Below are positions 14,421 to 23,283 of a stretch of 36,933 bases of DNA, in pieces (positions within the stretch are counted from its first letter, which is position 1; every line of letters starts with the position of its first letter). Under the pieces are notes generated by a model. The model saw only the letters and a program-made list of their open reading frames with translations. It ran no database searches and was not told the origin of the DNA. The DNA is from Clostridiales bacterium (GTDB lineage: Bacteria > Bacillota > Clostridia > Christensenellales > Aristaeellaceae), in NCBI GenBank assembly GCA_015056055.1, contig SVHC01000030.1:1-36933 (forward strand), given 5' to 3'. A program made the translations under genes and the position numbers.

Positions 14421-17225
14421 TTAATCCTCTCCCAACTTCAGTGCCTGTGCGATCTTCATGCGCGAGATCAGCATACCAAGAACCAGCATGCACAACAGAA
14501 TTACAATACCAACTACGCTGAACAGGCGAACATTATCCGCCTGCTGGCTGATAACTTCCAGGGGAAGTGCGTTGTCGTTGGAGGTGTAAGCCAGCTGAAT
14601 CAGCGGCATGAACAGTTTTGCGGTCAGAGTGCCGACTAAAGCGCCGACTGCGATGGACATGCCGGAAATGCATACCTGCTCATTGAGCAGCATGGAGATG
14701 ATTTCACGCATCGACATACCCATTGCACGGTAAATACCAAACTGCAAAGAACGGGACTGGATAGAAAGGATCCAGTAAATCAGGAAGCCTACCGAGCAGA
14801 GGATGAGAACTACGATAAATCCGACAGTAAGGATACCGTTGGTTCCCTGCAGAACAGGATCGTTCTTCGCTTCGATCAGTGCGGCATTGGCATCCTTGAA
14901 GCTGGAGAAGCTCAGCGCGTTTTCTTCAGCAAAGTCATAGAAGTATGCATTGCCATCTTCGCTGTTGATCCAGAGTTCATAGGGGAGAATACCCCATTCT
15001 GCCTGAAGCTGATGCAGATGCGCAACAATCAGGAAGTTCTGTGCTTCCTTCAGGATACCATCTGCAGTTGCGGTATAGCTGGTAGGAACATAGCTCGGGA
15101 AATAATCCACAAAACCGTAGATGATTCCGCGAGCGGTATCGCCATTGGAACCGCGGTAGGTGATGGTATCGCCCAACTTACAGTTGTAAAGTGTACGGAA
15201 GTTGCTGGAAACGAGAACAGCCTGACTGTTTTGAGAGATTGCATTCAGGTAATTGTACCAGTGTACATCGGAAAGGCTGTTTTTGAACCATGCAGTCTGG
15301 CCAAATACGTCCGTTTCGATGCCCATGAGCTTTACTCTTTTCAGCGTAGATCCGGATACACCGACACTGACCCCGTTGTCTACAAAGACCTTTGCAATCG
15401 ATGCAGCGCCGTCAACATTTTCATAGAGGCCGAAATCCGGTTCGTTGTAGACAAGTTCAAGAGAAGGATCATATTCCATCATGGCGCTATTGTCTTCCCA
15501 GATCTGCTGAACCGCAATGTCTGCACCGATAGAATAACGGAGATTGTCTTCCTTATTCTGGTTGATGGTACGGGCTGCCTGTGCATTGAAAACACCCAGA
15601 GCAATGGTCATAATCAGGAATACCATGATGAACCCCTGGCTGCTGCGAGTGCGCAGAACACGCAGGAAAGATGCGTACAGAGCCGGACTCCATATACGGC
15701 GGAACAGCCAGAAAACAGCGCCGACAACATACGGGATCAGGCGAACTGCCAAGAGACCTGCGCCCAGCATGAACAGACTGCTGGAGATAAAGAGCAGGGG
15801 ATCCAGTGAGGCACCGGAGAGAACACGCTGCGCAAGGAGTTCTTTCTGGTTATTGAAAGTATACAGTCCATAAACCGAAATGCCCAGAACGATGATATCC
15901 AGACCGAATTTCTGCCACATCGGTATGGTGGATTTCTGGTTCTTGCGTCGTTTGTGGGCGACGATTGTCGTTCTGGAATAACCGATAACGGGAACAACCA
16001 TTGCAAGAATGGAAAGAACCGCTGCGGATATCGCATAAATCAGTGCTTCGGTATTGAGCTCAACGGGCAGGGCGCTGCGCTGCACGAATTCGAGGAATGC
16101 GTTGGCAGAGCCGATAGCTTGACAGAGGAACATACCGAAAGGAATGCCGATAGCGAACGAGATGACCGCAATGAAAAAGCTTTGCATCAGGTAGATCGAA
16201 ATGATCTGCGAGCTGCCGGCACCGCGGCTCTTGATTACAGCGATTTCATTTTGCTCCATATCCAGCATTTGCTTGGATACCATGAAAATGAATGCTGCGA
16301 GAAGAGCAAAAATCGGAATTTGGAGAACAGTAAGGGTAACGCGTACCTTTTGTGCAGTCATAAGGTAGTTGCTCAGCGTTTCAGAGAAGGTATCGCGATA
16401 CGCCTGAGTAGCACGTGTTCCGAACTGACCACGGAAAACTTCGGCAGATGCCAGAATATTTTCAGCTTCATCGCCGCGCATGGCGGTATAGTCCAGAAGA
16501 CTGTACCATGTTCCGCTCATGGGATAGGGGAGCGTAGTGCCGTTCATGTAGTAAGCATTGTACAGTTCCGGATGGATGAAACAATCGTCATCGTATGTGC
16601 TGGGAGCATATACCCAGTAATGATCTTCTGCCGAGGAATTCCGGAACACACCGACGATGTGAACGTATGTCTGGTTTCCGTCGGGAGTAAACTGGTTGGG
16701 AAGCACCAGAACGTCATCAAGCAGGGCATTCATTTCCTTCAGGCCGCGTTCGGTTACTATGGCTTCGATATAGCCGTTTTCGTCCGGCTGATCGGAGTAC
16801 ATGCGACCGGCAATGATTTCGATATGATCTTCGATTTCCGACATGGAACTCAAGGAGATCATTTCTTCTTTAACATCGCCGCGCGGATTCAGAAGAACGC
16901 TTTTGGTGGTGTTGAGCTTGAAATATTCAACATTTTCAACGACTTCGAGTCCGAATATGTCCTCGGCATTGGAAACATTGCGTTGGTACTGGCGAAGAAA
17001 CTCGCCATCGTTGACTGTTCCGCCTGTACGTACGGTGATAAGTGCCGGATAAGTATTGTTGGTGTTCAGATATGCTTCCAGGTTTTTGGTCAGGGTACGC
17101 TGCAGGACGGCCTGCGTATAGATGGGATTACCGGCAGCGATACTAATCAGAAGAATATTGCCGATCAAAAGGGAGAGCACCATCCACTTTTTGTTCAGCA
17201 TTTTGCGAATTACAAATCTGAGCAT
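14421..17225 (-). CDS. FtsX/MacB-type ABC transporter permease (10 TM)
   Basis: A 934-aa membrane protein. One N-terminal TM (about 14-33) is followed by a long extracytoplasmic domain to about 300. A first FtsX-like unit contains three TMs between 300 and 420, then three more TM segments between 445 and 560. A second extracytoplasmic domain (about 560-810) is followed by three C-terminal TMs forming the second FtsX-like unit. Such permeases move substrate or force across the membrane outer leaflet rather than importing solutes. RBS AAGGAGG. It lies between the third adaptor gene (14-nt gap) and the first ATPase gene (4-nt gap), so adaptors, permease and ATPases should assemble as one complex. 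Confidence 0.92.
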   Translation of the reverse strand: MLRFVIRKMLNKKWMVLSLLIGNILLISIAAGNPIYTQAVLQRTLTKNLEAYLNTNNTYPALITVRTGGTVNDGEFLRQYQRNVSNAEDIFGLEVVENVEYFKLNTTKSVLLNPRGDVKEEMISLSSMSEIEDHIEIIAGRMYSDQPDENGYIEAIVTERGLKEMNALLDDVLVLPNQFTPDGNQTYVHIVGVFRNSSAEDHYWVYAPSTYDDDCFIHPELYNAYYMNGTTLPYPMSGTWYSLLDYTAMRGDEAENILASAEVFRGQFGTRATQAYRDTFSETLSNYLMTAQKVRVTLTVLQIPIFALLAAFIFMVSKQMLDMEQNEIAVIKSRGAGSSQIISIYLMQSFFIAVISFAIGIPFGMFLCQAIGSANAFLEFVQRSALPVELNTEALIYAISAAVLSILAMVVPVIGYSRTTIVAHKRRKNQKSTIPMWQKFGLDIIVLGISVYGLYTFNNQKELLAQRVLSGASLDPLLFISSSLFMLGAGLLAVRLIPYVVGAVFWLFRRIWSPALYASFLRVLRTRSSQGFIMVFLIMTIALGVFNAQAARTINQNKEDNLRYSIGADIAVQQIWEDNSAMMEYDPSLELVYNEPDFGLYENVDGAASIAKVFVDNGVSVGVSGSTLKRVKLMGIETDVFGQTAWFKNSLSDVHWYNYLNAISQNSQAVLVSSNFRTLYNCKLGDTITYRGSNGDTARGIIYGFVDYFPSYVPTSYTATADGILKEAQNFLIVAHLHQLQAEWGILPYELWINSEDGNAYFYDFAEENALSFSSFKDANAALIEAKNDPVLQGTNGILTVGFIVVLILCSVGFLIYWILSIQSRSLQFGIYRAMGMSMREIISMLLNEQVCISGMSIAVGALVGTLTAKLFMPLIQLAYTSNDNALPLEVISQQADNVRLFSVVGIVILLCMLVLGMLISRMKIAQALKLGED

Positions 17226-17239
17226 AATGGCGCCTCCTT

Positions 17240-18328
17240 TTAATCAATAATGAGCGTTTCACCTTCGGAAACACCCTCGAGCATCCATGCATCGGTTCCG
17301 TTGTTGATTATGTACTGAACGAAGCGCTTCTGCACCATTCCGTCAACGAGCTTGTGTACATAATACTTACCGCCATCCAGGACAAGTGCTTTGTGGGAAA
17401 GCAAGAGGACGTTTTCAAGGTAATAGGTGGATGCTTTGGCAATGGGATTGGTAAAACGAACAGTTTCCTCATCATAAGGATCCAGCTTGATATAGGCGTA
17501 ACCGGTTCGCTCGCCTTCAGGTACAAGAGTATCGGCGGCAACTACGCGGCCGGTAACGAAGGAGCGTTCCTTAGAGGAACCGATTTCAATTTGAACATCC
17601 ATGCCGTAGCGGAAATGACTGCTCGGATTTTCAATGATCATGAGCATTCCGTCCGTGGAATACATTTCGATCAGAATCTCTCCGGGAGAAACGGGATCTG
17701 CGGTGCGCTTGTAGTTGATTTTTGAAATAACGGCATCAACGGGAGAGACCAACTGCGTATTCTGCTGATGAGCCTCTATCTCTGCGATTTCTGCGGCCAG
17801 AGATTCGATCTGGTAGTTTTGATCGTAGATATAGCGTTCCAGTTCCAGCTCTTTTCGTTCGATACGCAGCTGAAGAATTTCACGGTCGAAACGGTCAGAT
17901 ACACAGGAAAGCTGCTCACGCATGGCGAACAGTTCGTTTTCCCGTGCAAGCTTTTCTGCCTCAAACGACTCCTGCATGCGGGAGAGGGAAAGGCGCTTGG
18001 AGGTCATTGCAATTTCATCGGTTTCAAGCGTGAAGGTTGCAAGTACGTCGCCGGCTTTGACCTTATCACCACGAACAACTTTGTACTCACCAAATTTTGC
18101 ACCCGGTATATCGAAGGAAAGCTTATACTTATAGGGGTAGTATTCTTTGGCACCGGAACTGTAAACACGCTCATATGTACCTCTACGAACAGTTTCGGTA
18201 ACATAATTTGCGGAATTGGTCTGAATACGTTCCTCGTCAATCAGGTTATCGCTTTGTACAGCGTAGGCAAGTGAAGGGAGAAAGAGCGTGATAAGGAGAA
18301 TGCAGGCGATAAACTTAGTCCTTGACAT
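17240..18328 (-). CDS. HlyD/MacA-family adaptor protein, third of three
   Basis: A 362-aa exported adaptor. The signal peptide (1-22, ending LAYA) lacks a lipobox. The core shows a lipoyl-like half-motif near VRGDKVKAGDVLATF, a long heptad-rich coiled coil of about 110-185 (FEAEKLARENEL to LAAEIAEIEAHQ), the second lipoyl half (VSPVDAVISKI), a beta-barrel and a C-terminal region ending GVSEGETLIID. Start 18328 is selected because GGAG is 9 nt upstream; ATG 18337 has no spacing. It overlaps the upstream adaptor gene by 14 nt. Confidence 0.85.
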   Translation of the reverse strand: MSRTKFIACILLITLFLPSLAYAVQSDNLIDEERIQTNSANYVTETVRRGTYERVYSSGAKEYYPYKYKLSFDIPGAKFGEYKVVRGDKVKAGDVLATFTLETDEIAMTSKRLSLSRMQESFEAEKLARENELFAMREQLSCVSDRFDREILQLRIERKELELERYIYDQNYQIESLAAEIAEIEAHQQNTQLVSPVDAVISKINYKRTADPVSPGEILIEMYSTDGMLMIIENPSSHFRYGMDVQIEIGSSKERSFVTGRVVAADTLVPEGERTGYAYIKLDPYDEETVRFTNPIAKASTYYLENVLLLSHKALVLDGGKYYVHKLVDGMVQKRFVQYIINNGTDAWMLEGVSEGETLIID

Positions 18329-19430
18329 AAACCACATCTCCTTCCTCAATGCCGGACAGAACCTGAGCATACCAGTCGTTGGTCAAACCGATGGTTACCT
18401 GACGGCGGACGCGTTCACCGTCCTCATCAATGTAAACATAGCGACCTTCTGAATCGCTGTAAAGCGTGTTTGCAGGAATGATCAGTGCATCCGGAATGTA
18501 ATTGGTTTTGAGAAAAACGGCTGCATATTTACCAGGTGTGAGCGTTTCGTCAGGATTATCTACGGAAAAGTCGGACAGAAGCGTTCCGCCGGAAATAACG
18601 ATGGACATATATTCCGAATGGTCCATCGGAATCGCCGTAATTTCGTATCGGGTCCCCTCAACCTGCGCATAGATGTCATGCGCTCTTTCAATATTGGTGA
18701 GAGAAATATAGGGAGATTGGATATAAAGCCGGGAGTCGTCTGCAAGGTAAGCCAGCGTATCGTAGGCTTTTACATAACTTCCGGGCATAAGGGTATCACA
18801 GTGAATGATCCGACCGTCACAGGGAGCATACAGAACATTCTGCTCAAAGGAAGATTCCAGCACCGCAAGGCGGTTTTCCAACTGCGAAAGTTCAATTGCA
18901 CGGAGCTGACTGGAAAGTTCGTTGTCCAGCTGAGCCTGTTCGATATCGAGCTTTTTCAGCTCGACTGCCTTCTGGTCAATGGGAGAGGCGCTCATAAGGC
19001 GGTTCAGCTCTACGTTCAGAATGCTCATGTCAATCTTGGCAAAAGCTTCTTCGTAAGCGTGATTCTGTTTCATGCGCGCAATGGAAACGCGCAGACTTTC
19101 CGCTTCCTGCTGCTGGGCATCGTAATTGAGAGTGGCGATTACATCGCCCTTTTTGAACTCCTCGCCGATAAAGATGTGGAGCTCATCAATATAGCCGCTT
19201 TGCGTGAAAGCGAGTTCTTCCACATGCGGAACGACCGATGCATCATACACGGCAGTTTTTGAAAACTCGCCGATATATGCTGTAGCGGTATCCAACTTTA
19301 CGCCTACTGGTTCAAGGAGCTCGGGAACCTCTTCCTCGGCCAAACCGAAGGGAAGCATAAGCATACACATTGCAAGGATGGATGCTACGCTGCGGCCAAG
19401 AATGAAGGAACGCTTTTTGCAATTGCTCAT
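18315..19430 (-). CDS. HlyD/MacA-family adaptor protein, second of three
   Basis: A 371-aa adaptor with an N-terminal hydrophobic signal (about 12-31, ending GLA). It has lipoyl-like halves (GEEFKKGDVIATL and APCDGRIIH), a helical hairpin between about 105 and 195, and a barrel and C-terminal region with DALIIPANTLY and LSGIEEGDVVYV, which are typical adaptor C-terminal motifs. RBS AGGAG upstream of ATG 19430. Gap of 11 nt from the first adaptor gene. Sequence divergence from its two neighbours suggests distinct roles rather than a recent duplication. Confidence 0.85.
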   Translation of the reverse strand: MSNCKKRSFILGRSVASILAMCMLMLPFGLAEEEVPELLEPVGVKLDTATAYIGEFSKTAVYDASVVPHVEELAFTQSGYIDELHIFIGEEFKKGDVIATLNYDAQQQEAESLRVSIARMKQNHAYEEAFAKIDMSILNVELNRLMSASPIDQKAVELKKLDIEQAQLDNELSSQLRAIELSQLENRLAVLESSFEQNVLYAPCDGRIIHCDTLMPGSYVKAYDTLAYLADDSRLYIQSPYISLTNIERAHDIYAQVEGTRYEITAIPMDHSEYMSIVISGGTLLSDFSVDNPDETLTPGKYAAVFLKTNYIPDALIIPANTLYSDSEGRYVYIDEDGERVRRQVTIGLTNDWYAQVLSGIEEGDVVYVKD

Positions 19431-19441
19431 AGTTACTTCTC

Positions 19442-20533
19442 CTAATCCACGATTACATGTTCGCCTTCTTCAAGACCGGATACGATCTCGATGCGCCGGT
19501 TGGCGACCAGGCCGACTGTAACATCTTTGTATGCTTTCAGGCCATCTTCACGTACATAATAGATGATGGATTTGCCTTCTGAAGTGACAACGGCATCGAC
19601 AGGGAGATGAAGTACATCCCTGCGCTCGTCCATCAGCAGAGTCAGGCTGCCGCGAGTATCGCTGTCCAGACCGAAGGCAGGCTCTTTCAGGACAAAGTAG
19701 ATATAGCCGAGGCGGCCTTCCACTTTTTCCTGCGGCTGGATTCCGAGGTCTTCCTCACTTGCAACAACAGCGGGGTAGATCGCATCACCGACGATGATGT
19801 CATATTCGTCACCGGGATGGAAGTATTGCCAACGGATGGTTTCGGCGCGGAAGAGGGAGAGCGAGGCATCTGCAATGGTAACTGCACGCTCGGTACGCAC
19901 GCTGGTAGCACCGGCTTCATATTCGCGTACATAAGTGACGATTCCGTCAAAGGGGGCGCGAATCTGGCGGCCTTCCAGCTCTGTCTGCAGGGTATCCAAC
20001 TTGAGAGTCTGCAAATAAAGCGAGTCGTCCAGTGCGATGCGCTGAGAAGCGAAGCGGGCGTTGGTTTCATCAATCAAAAGTTGCAGGTCAGCAGCGGACA
20101 TATCTGCGCCGTTGATTTCACAACGACGCAATTCCAGAGCCAACTCGCTTTCGAGGTGGGCAATTTGAAGATTCAGTCTTTCGATATCGATCTTTGCGGA
20201 TACAATTTGCTCTTCCAAATCATCCAGATTCAACTGTGCCAGAAGTTGCCCTTTGGTTACGGTAGCGCCGACTTCGACGAATATTTCATCGATTTTTTCG
20301 CCGCCGATATCGAAATTCAGGTTGACGCTCTGCAGGGGAACATAGGAGCAATTCACCGTATCGCTCAAAATCATATCACCGCGCTGTACGGCAACTGTGG
20401 TATACGTTTCCTGCTCATAAGAGCTGACCACCGGCGCAGTGCGGGGTGTTTCCTCGGTAGGAAGCAGACCACAGCCGGAAAGCATAACAAGCGCCAGCAA
20501 AAAGGATGCTAATGCAAGAAGTTTGGAACGCAT
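19442..20533 (-). CDS. HlyD/MacA-family adaptor lipoprotein, first of three
   Basis: A 363-aa adaptor with a lipoprotein signal: hydrophobic residues 5-18, then lipobox L18-S-G-C21, so it should be lipid-anchored at the outer face of the membrane. It has lipoyl halves (GATVTKGQLLAQL and APFDGIVTYV), a coiled-coil hairpin of about 107-195, then a barrel domain and a membrane-proximal domain (LHLPVDAVV, IVSGLEEGEHVIVD). It is the most canonical MacA-like member of the three. It follows the PG-binding protein gene by 9 nt in the same operon. Confidence 0.88.
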   Translation of the reverse strand: MRSKLLALASFLLALVMLSGCGLLPTEETPRTAPVVSSYEQETYTTVAVQRGDMILSDTVNCSYVPLQSVNLNFDIGGEKIDEIFVEVGATVTKGQLLAQLNLDDLEEQIVSAKIDIERLNLQIAHLESELALELRRCEINGADMSAADLQLLIDETNARFASQRIALDDSLYLQTLKLDTLQTELEGRQIRAPFDGIVTYVREYEAGATSVRTERAVTIADASLSLFRAETIRWQYFHPGDEYDIIVGDAIYPAVVASEEDLGIQPQEKVEGRLGYIYFVLKEPAFGLDSDTRGSLTLLMDERRDVLHLPVDAVVTSEGKSIIYYVREDGLKAYKDVTVGLVANRRIEIVSGLEEGEHVIVD

Positions 20534-20542
20534 GGTTTAACC

Positions 20543-21925
20543 TCACTGAAGTGTATATTTCAGGGTTTCACCGCCAGCGGTGATTTCCAGAGTCCAGACA
20601 TCGCCTTCGGCAAGAGCAAGATGAGCGGGGATTTCTACGTAGATGACCAGACGGGACTGTGCAAGCGGAAGCATAGCGGTATCAAAATCCATGCCTGCAT
20701 CGCGCTCGCAAAGGATGGTCGCGCTGTAGGAACCCTTATCTCCGTATACAAGCTTGGCATCGAGCTGCATGAACAGGCGAAGCTCGGATTCGCTCAGGCT
20801 GGCAATGGCGCCATCTGCAATCAGAAGCGTGTTATTTTCATTGGAGACAGTGCGAACAGTTCCGGAAGCTGCAGATGCGCTTACTGCATCAGCAAACCAA
20901 TAACGGTCAACAGAAATAGCGGCGACAGAACCAAGGTTCTGCATTGCGGCAGCTTCGGAAGCGGCAGAGGAGACAGCGTTTCCTGCAAGAACTTCAGCAA
21001 GCTTTGCATCCATGCAGCCGTTTTCGATCATGCCAAAGTAGCGCTGTGCACGGCGAACAGCATTTTCCGCATTGTTTCCGAACGTAGTGGATGCCTTACC
21101 TGCAAGATATCCCGCATCGATCAGAAGATTCTGGGCGGCGGTGGCAGCGGCACCCTTGCTGCCGGGCAGAATCATGCCGAATGCGTCGCTGATTTCAGCG
21201 TCGGAGATGCTGTTAACCACCTGCGACTTTTCGAAGGAAGGGGTGAAACCGTACGCATCTTTCCAGGATGCGGCGCTCAGATCCCAAAGGCTGTACTCTG
21301 CAATGCTGATGGCATCAGCAAGGGTCAGAGAGTCATACAGATTTACAAGAGAGGCAGCCTCAATCTGCTGGCGGACGCCGGTGTTTTCCGTATTGAGAGT
21401 GGTGGTATAGATGGTGTCGCCGATCAGGCGAATGGCAAGCTCGTTGCTTTCGGCCATTGCATAAACGGCGGACAGAGCATCCTCCGTAAGCGGAACGGTG
21501 ATGCACTCTGCCTTGGCATTTCCATTTTCAATGACAGTGCTGGAAGCAGCAAAATCGTATCGGGTATCCTTGAGCAGGAGGGACACAGAAGTGGCATTCA
21601 GCGGTGTTTTGCCAATTCTGAAATAGAAACGCAGCACAAGAGAACGGACCGAAGTCTGTTCATCTGCTTCTGCTTCCAGTGCAAATACACACAGCTTGTT
21701 GTTGTACTCGTTGCTGGCGCTCCAGAACCAATCCAGCATAGCATCAGTTTTCAGTGTGCGAATGCCCCAGTTTCCGGTCGCTTCGTTGTACCAGTAAGAG
21801 GGGTAATTGGCAAAGTCGCCGGATTCGAGCCTGTTTGCAGCGCAGGAAAGATTCGATTCAGCTGCGGCAGGGGCGATGACCATAGCGGTCAGGAGCATCC
21901 AGAGAAATACTTTTTTCACGTACAT
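20543..21925 (-). CDS. Secreted protein with peptidoglycan-binding-like domain
   Basis: A 460-aa exported protein. The signal peptide spans 1-22 (AAA cleavage region). Residues 23-245 are a beta-rich region I do not recognise. Residues 257-315 resemble a PG_binding_1 helical domain (AAQNLLIDAGYL, TFGNNAENAVRRAQRYFG, GCMDAKLAEVLAG). The rest (316-460) is beta-rich. GAGGTG precedes the start. It precedes the adaptor genes by 9 nt, which suggests it couples the exporter to the cell wall; that role is inference. Confidence 0.75.
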   Translation of the reverse strand: MYVKKVFLWMLLTAMVIAPAAAESNLSCAANRLESGDFANYPSYWYNEATGNWGIRTLKTDAMLDWFWSASNEYNNKLCVFALEAEADEQTSVRSLVLRFYFRIGKTPLNATSVSLLLKDTRYDFAASSTVIENGNAKAECITVPLTEDALSAVYAMAESNELAIRLIGDTIYTTTLNTENTGVRQQIEAASLVNLYDSLTLADAISIAEYSLWDLSAASWKDAYGFTPSFEKSQVVNSISDAEISDAFGMILPGSKGAAATAAQNLLIDAGYLAGKASTTFGNNAENAVRRAQRYFGMIENGCMDAKLAEVLAGNAVSSAASEAAAMQNLGSVAAISVDRYWFADAVSASAASGTVRTVSNENNTLLIADGAIASLSESELRLFMQLDAKLVYGDKGSYSATILCERDAGMDFDTAMLPLAQSRLVIYVEIPAHLALAEGDVWTLEITAGGETLKYTLQ

Positions 21926-21999
21926 ACACCTCTTTGATAATTTTGGTAAACATACTATTTCAGGCGCAATACCGCCTAAAAATCAATCTGGGAGTGCGC

Positions 22000-22527
22000 T
22001 TACTGCTGCGTGGGTACCGGAATTGTGGTCAGGGTTGAAAGAATGTTGGTAACTTCGACAATCTCCATGCCAACGGTACAAACGGTGATTACTGATTCGC
22101 CGGTAAAATTGTAAAGCACCCATACGGGAGTTTCCAGTACGGTGAATGAAATGTAGAAGAACTTATTAGTAGAAAATGCAGTAGTGCCTGTTATCAGGTT
22201 CTCCATTTCGAAAAATGGCAGTGCTTTTTCAATGCGGGCGATGTAGGCACTTTGAAAAAGTGACATCAACTCCATTGTCATGCCTTCAGATGGGCGGGAA
22301 AATGCACAGATTGCACTGCCGCTGTCGTTGTATGCGATGGAAGCGGTTTGCTGCGTTGTCTGTGGCAGAATAGAGACAATCTGCGAAAGCATGACCTCAT
22401 CCAACAGATGCCAGCTATCAGGAAGTGTTATTTGAAATTCATTCCCGGACATAAGTGTTTCGGCAGATGCGCCTTGCGAGAACAACAGAAACAATGTCGC
22501 ACAAAACAGTGCGATGGTTCGCTTCAT
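22000..22527 (-). CDS. Small secreted hypothetical protein heading the ABC operon
   Basis: A 175-aa exported protein with a signal peptide (1-22, GASA cleavage site). The mature part begins with a FQITLPDSWHLLDE motif, a pattern common to small extracytoplasmic proteins of the PsbP/DUF1795-like kind, but I cannot assign a family. ATG 22527 has GGAGG 11 nt upstream; an in-frame ATG at 22545 would cover that RBS. It is the first gene after the promoter at 22557-22586. A 74-nt gap with a weak 5-bp hairpin separates it from the next gene. Confidence 0.72.
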   Translation of the reverse strand: MKRTIALFCATLFLLFSQGASAETLMSGNEFQITLPDSWHLLDEVMLSQIVSILPQTTQQTASIAYNDSGSAICAFSRPSEGMTMELMSLFQSAYIARIEKALPFFEMENLITGTTAFSTNKFFYISFTVLETPVWVLYNFTGESVITVCTVGMEIVEVTNILSTLTTIPVPTQQ

Positions 22528-22556
22528 AACAATCGACACCTCCATCTCAACTATAT

Positions 22557-22586
22557 ATTATACCACATAATATGTAGTGCTTTCAA
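22557..22586 (-). promoter_or_regulatory. Promoter of the eight-gene ABC export operon
   Basis: Minus strand: -35 TTGAAA (22586-22581), 18-bp spacer, -10 TATAAT (22562-22557). No other good promoter is seen before the bidirectional terminator at 12786-12819. The remaining gap up to 22775 shows nothing I can name. Confidence 0.6.
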
Positions 22587-22775
22587 GCGTGTCTTAAAAG
22601 ACGCAGTATGTATATGGTGACAAAATGCTAAATTTATCGTAAAAATATTGCGCGGGATTGTTTTGTGTGGAGGGTGCGCAGATACAAAACAAAAGAAGAC
22701 TTTGGTCTGTATTTTGCGTAGAAACCGAATTCTGTAATGTGTTGGATTTTTATATTGCTGCAGATTGTGTGCGAG

Positions 22776-22819
22776 AATAAAAAGCAGCAGAGGAATGAAA
22801 TTCAAACCACTGCTGCTTT
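22776..22819 (-). terminator. Rho-independent terminator after the C_GCAxxG_C_C gene
   Basis: On the minus strand AAAGCAGCAG (22819-22810) pairs with CTGCTGCTTT (22790-22781) and is followed by a T-rich tail (TTATT). It starts 4 nt past the stop codon. Confidence 0.82.
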
Positions 22820-22822
22820 AAA

Positions 22823-23269
22823 TTAGTCGTTCAGCAAATATTTTTCGGCGATTTCGGCAGCGAGACGAACACATTCATCGCAGCTGCGTTTTTTATAGTA
22901 TTCGGCAGTGCGCTCTTCGGGTGCTCCGCCTGTGGTTGCATTTACGCCGCTGAGAAGATCTCTGCATACGATAGAACCGAATTTTTCGCGGAATTCTCCT
23001 GCCATCTGCTGAATACGGGCATAATGCTCTGATCGTCCTTGCACATCTCCGGCATCGGAGTAACCTTTCAGAAGGCCGGCAGCCATGCACATTCCACTAA
23101 CTGCACCGCATACTTCGCGAAGCCTTCCTACACCGCCGCCAAAGGAGGAAGCAATCTTTGCGGCAGCCTTTTCAGAAATACCACAGTCCTCAGCAAAGGC
23201 TAGCAGTACTGCCTGCGCGCAGTTATAGCCCTGATGGAAAAGATCGTATGCCAGTTGTCCTTTATCCAT
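22823..23269 (-). CDS. C_GCAxxG_C_C family protein
   Basis: A 148-aa cytoplasmic protein with the family's cysteine pattern: C17 in GYNCAQAVL, C54 in CGAVSG (CGAxxG), then CRDLL and a C-terminal CDEC. FGGGVGR (43-49) is also typical. The family is probably metal- or cofactor-binding and redox-linked, but its biochemical role is not established. It follows mtnA by 14 nt with GAGGTG as RBS and is the last gene before a terminator. Confidence 0.88.
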   Translation of the reverse strand: MDKGQLAYDLFHQGYNCAQAVLLAFAEDCGISEKAAAKIASSFGGGVGRLREVCGAVSGMCMAAGLLKGYSDAGDVQGRSEHYARIQQMAGEFREKFGSIVCRDLLSGVNATTGGAPEERTAEYYKKRSCDECVRLAAEIAEKYLLND

Positions 23270-23283
23270 AGTAACACCTCGTT

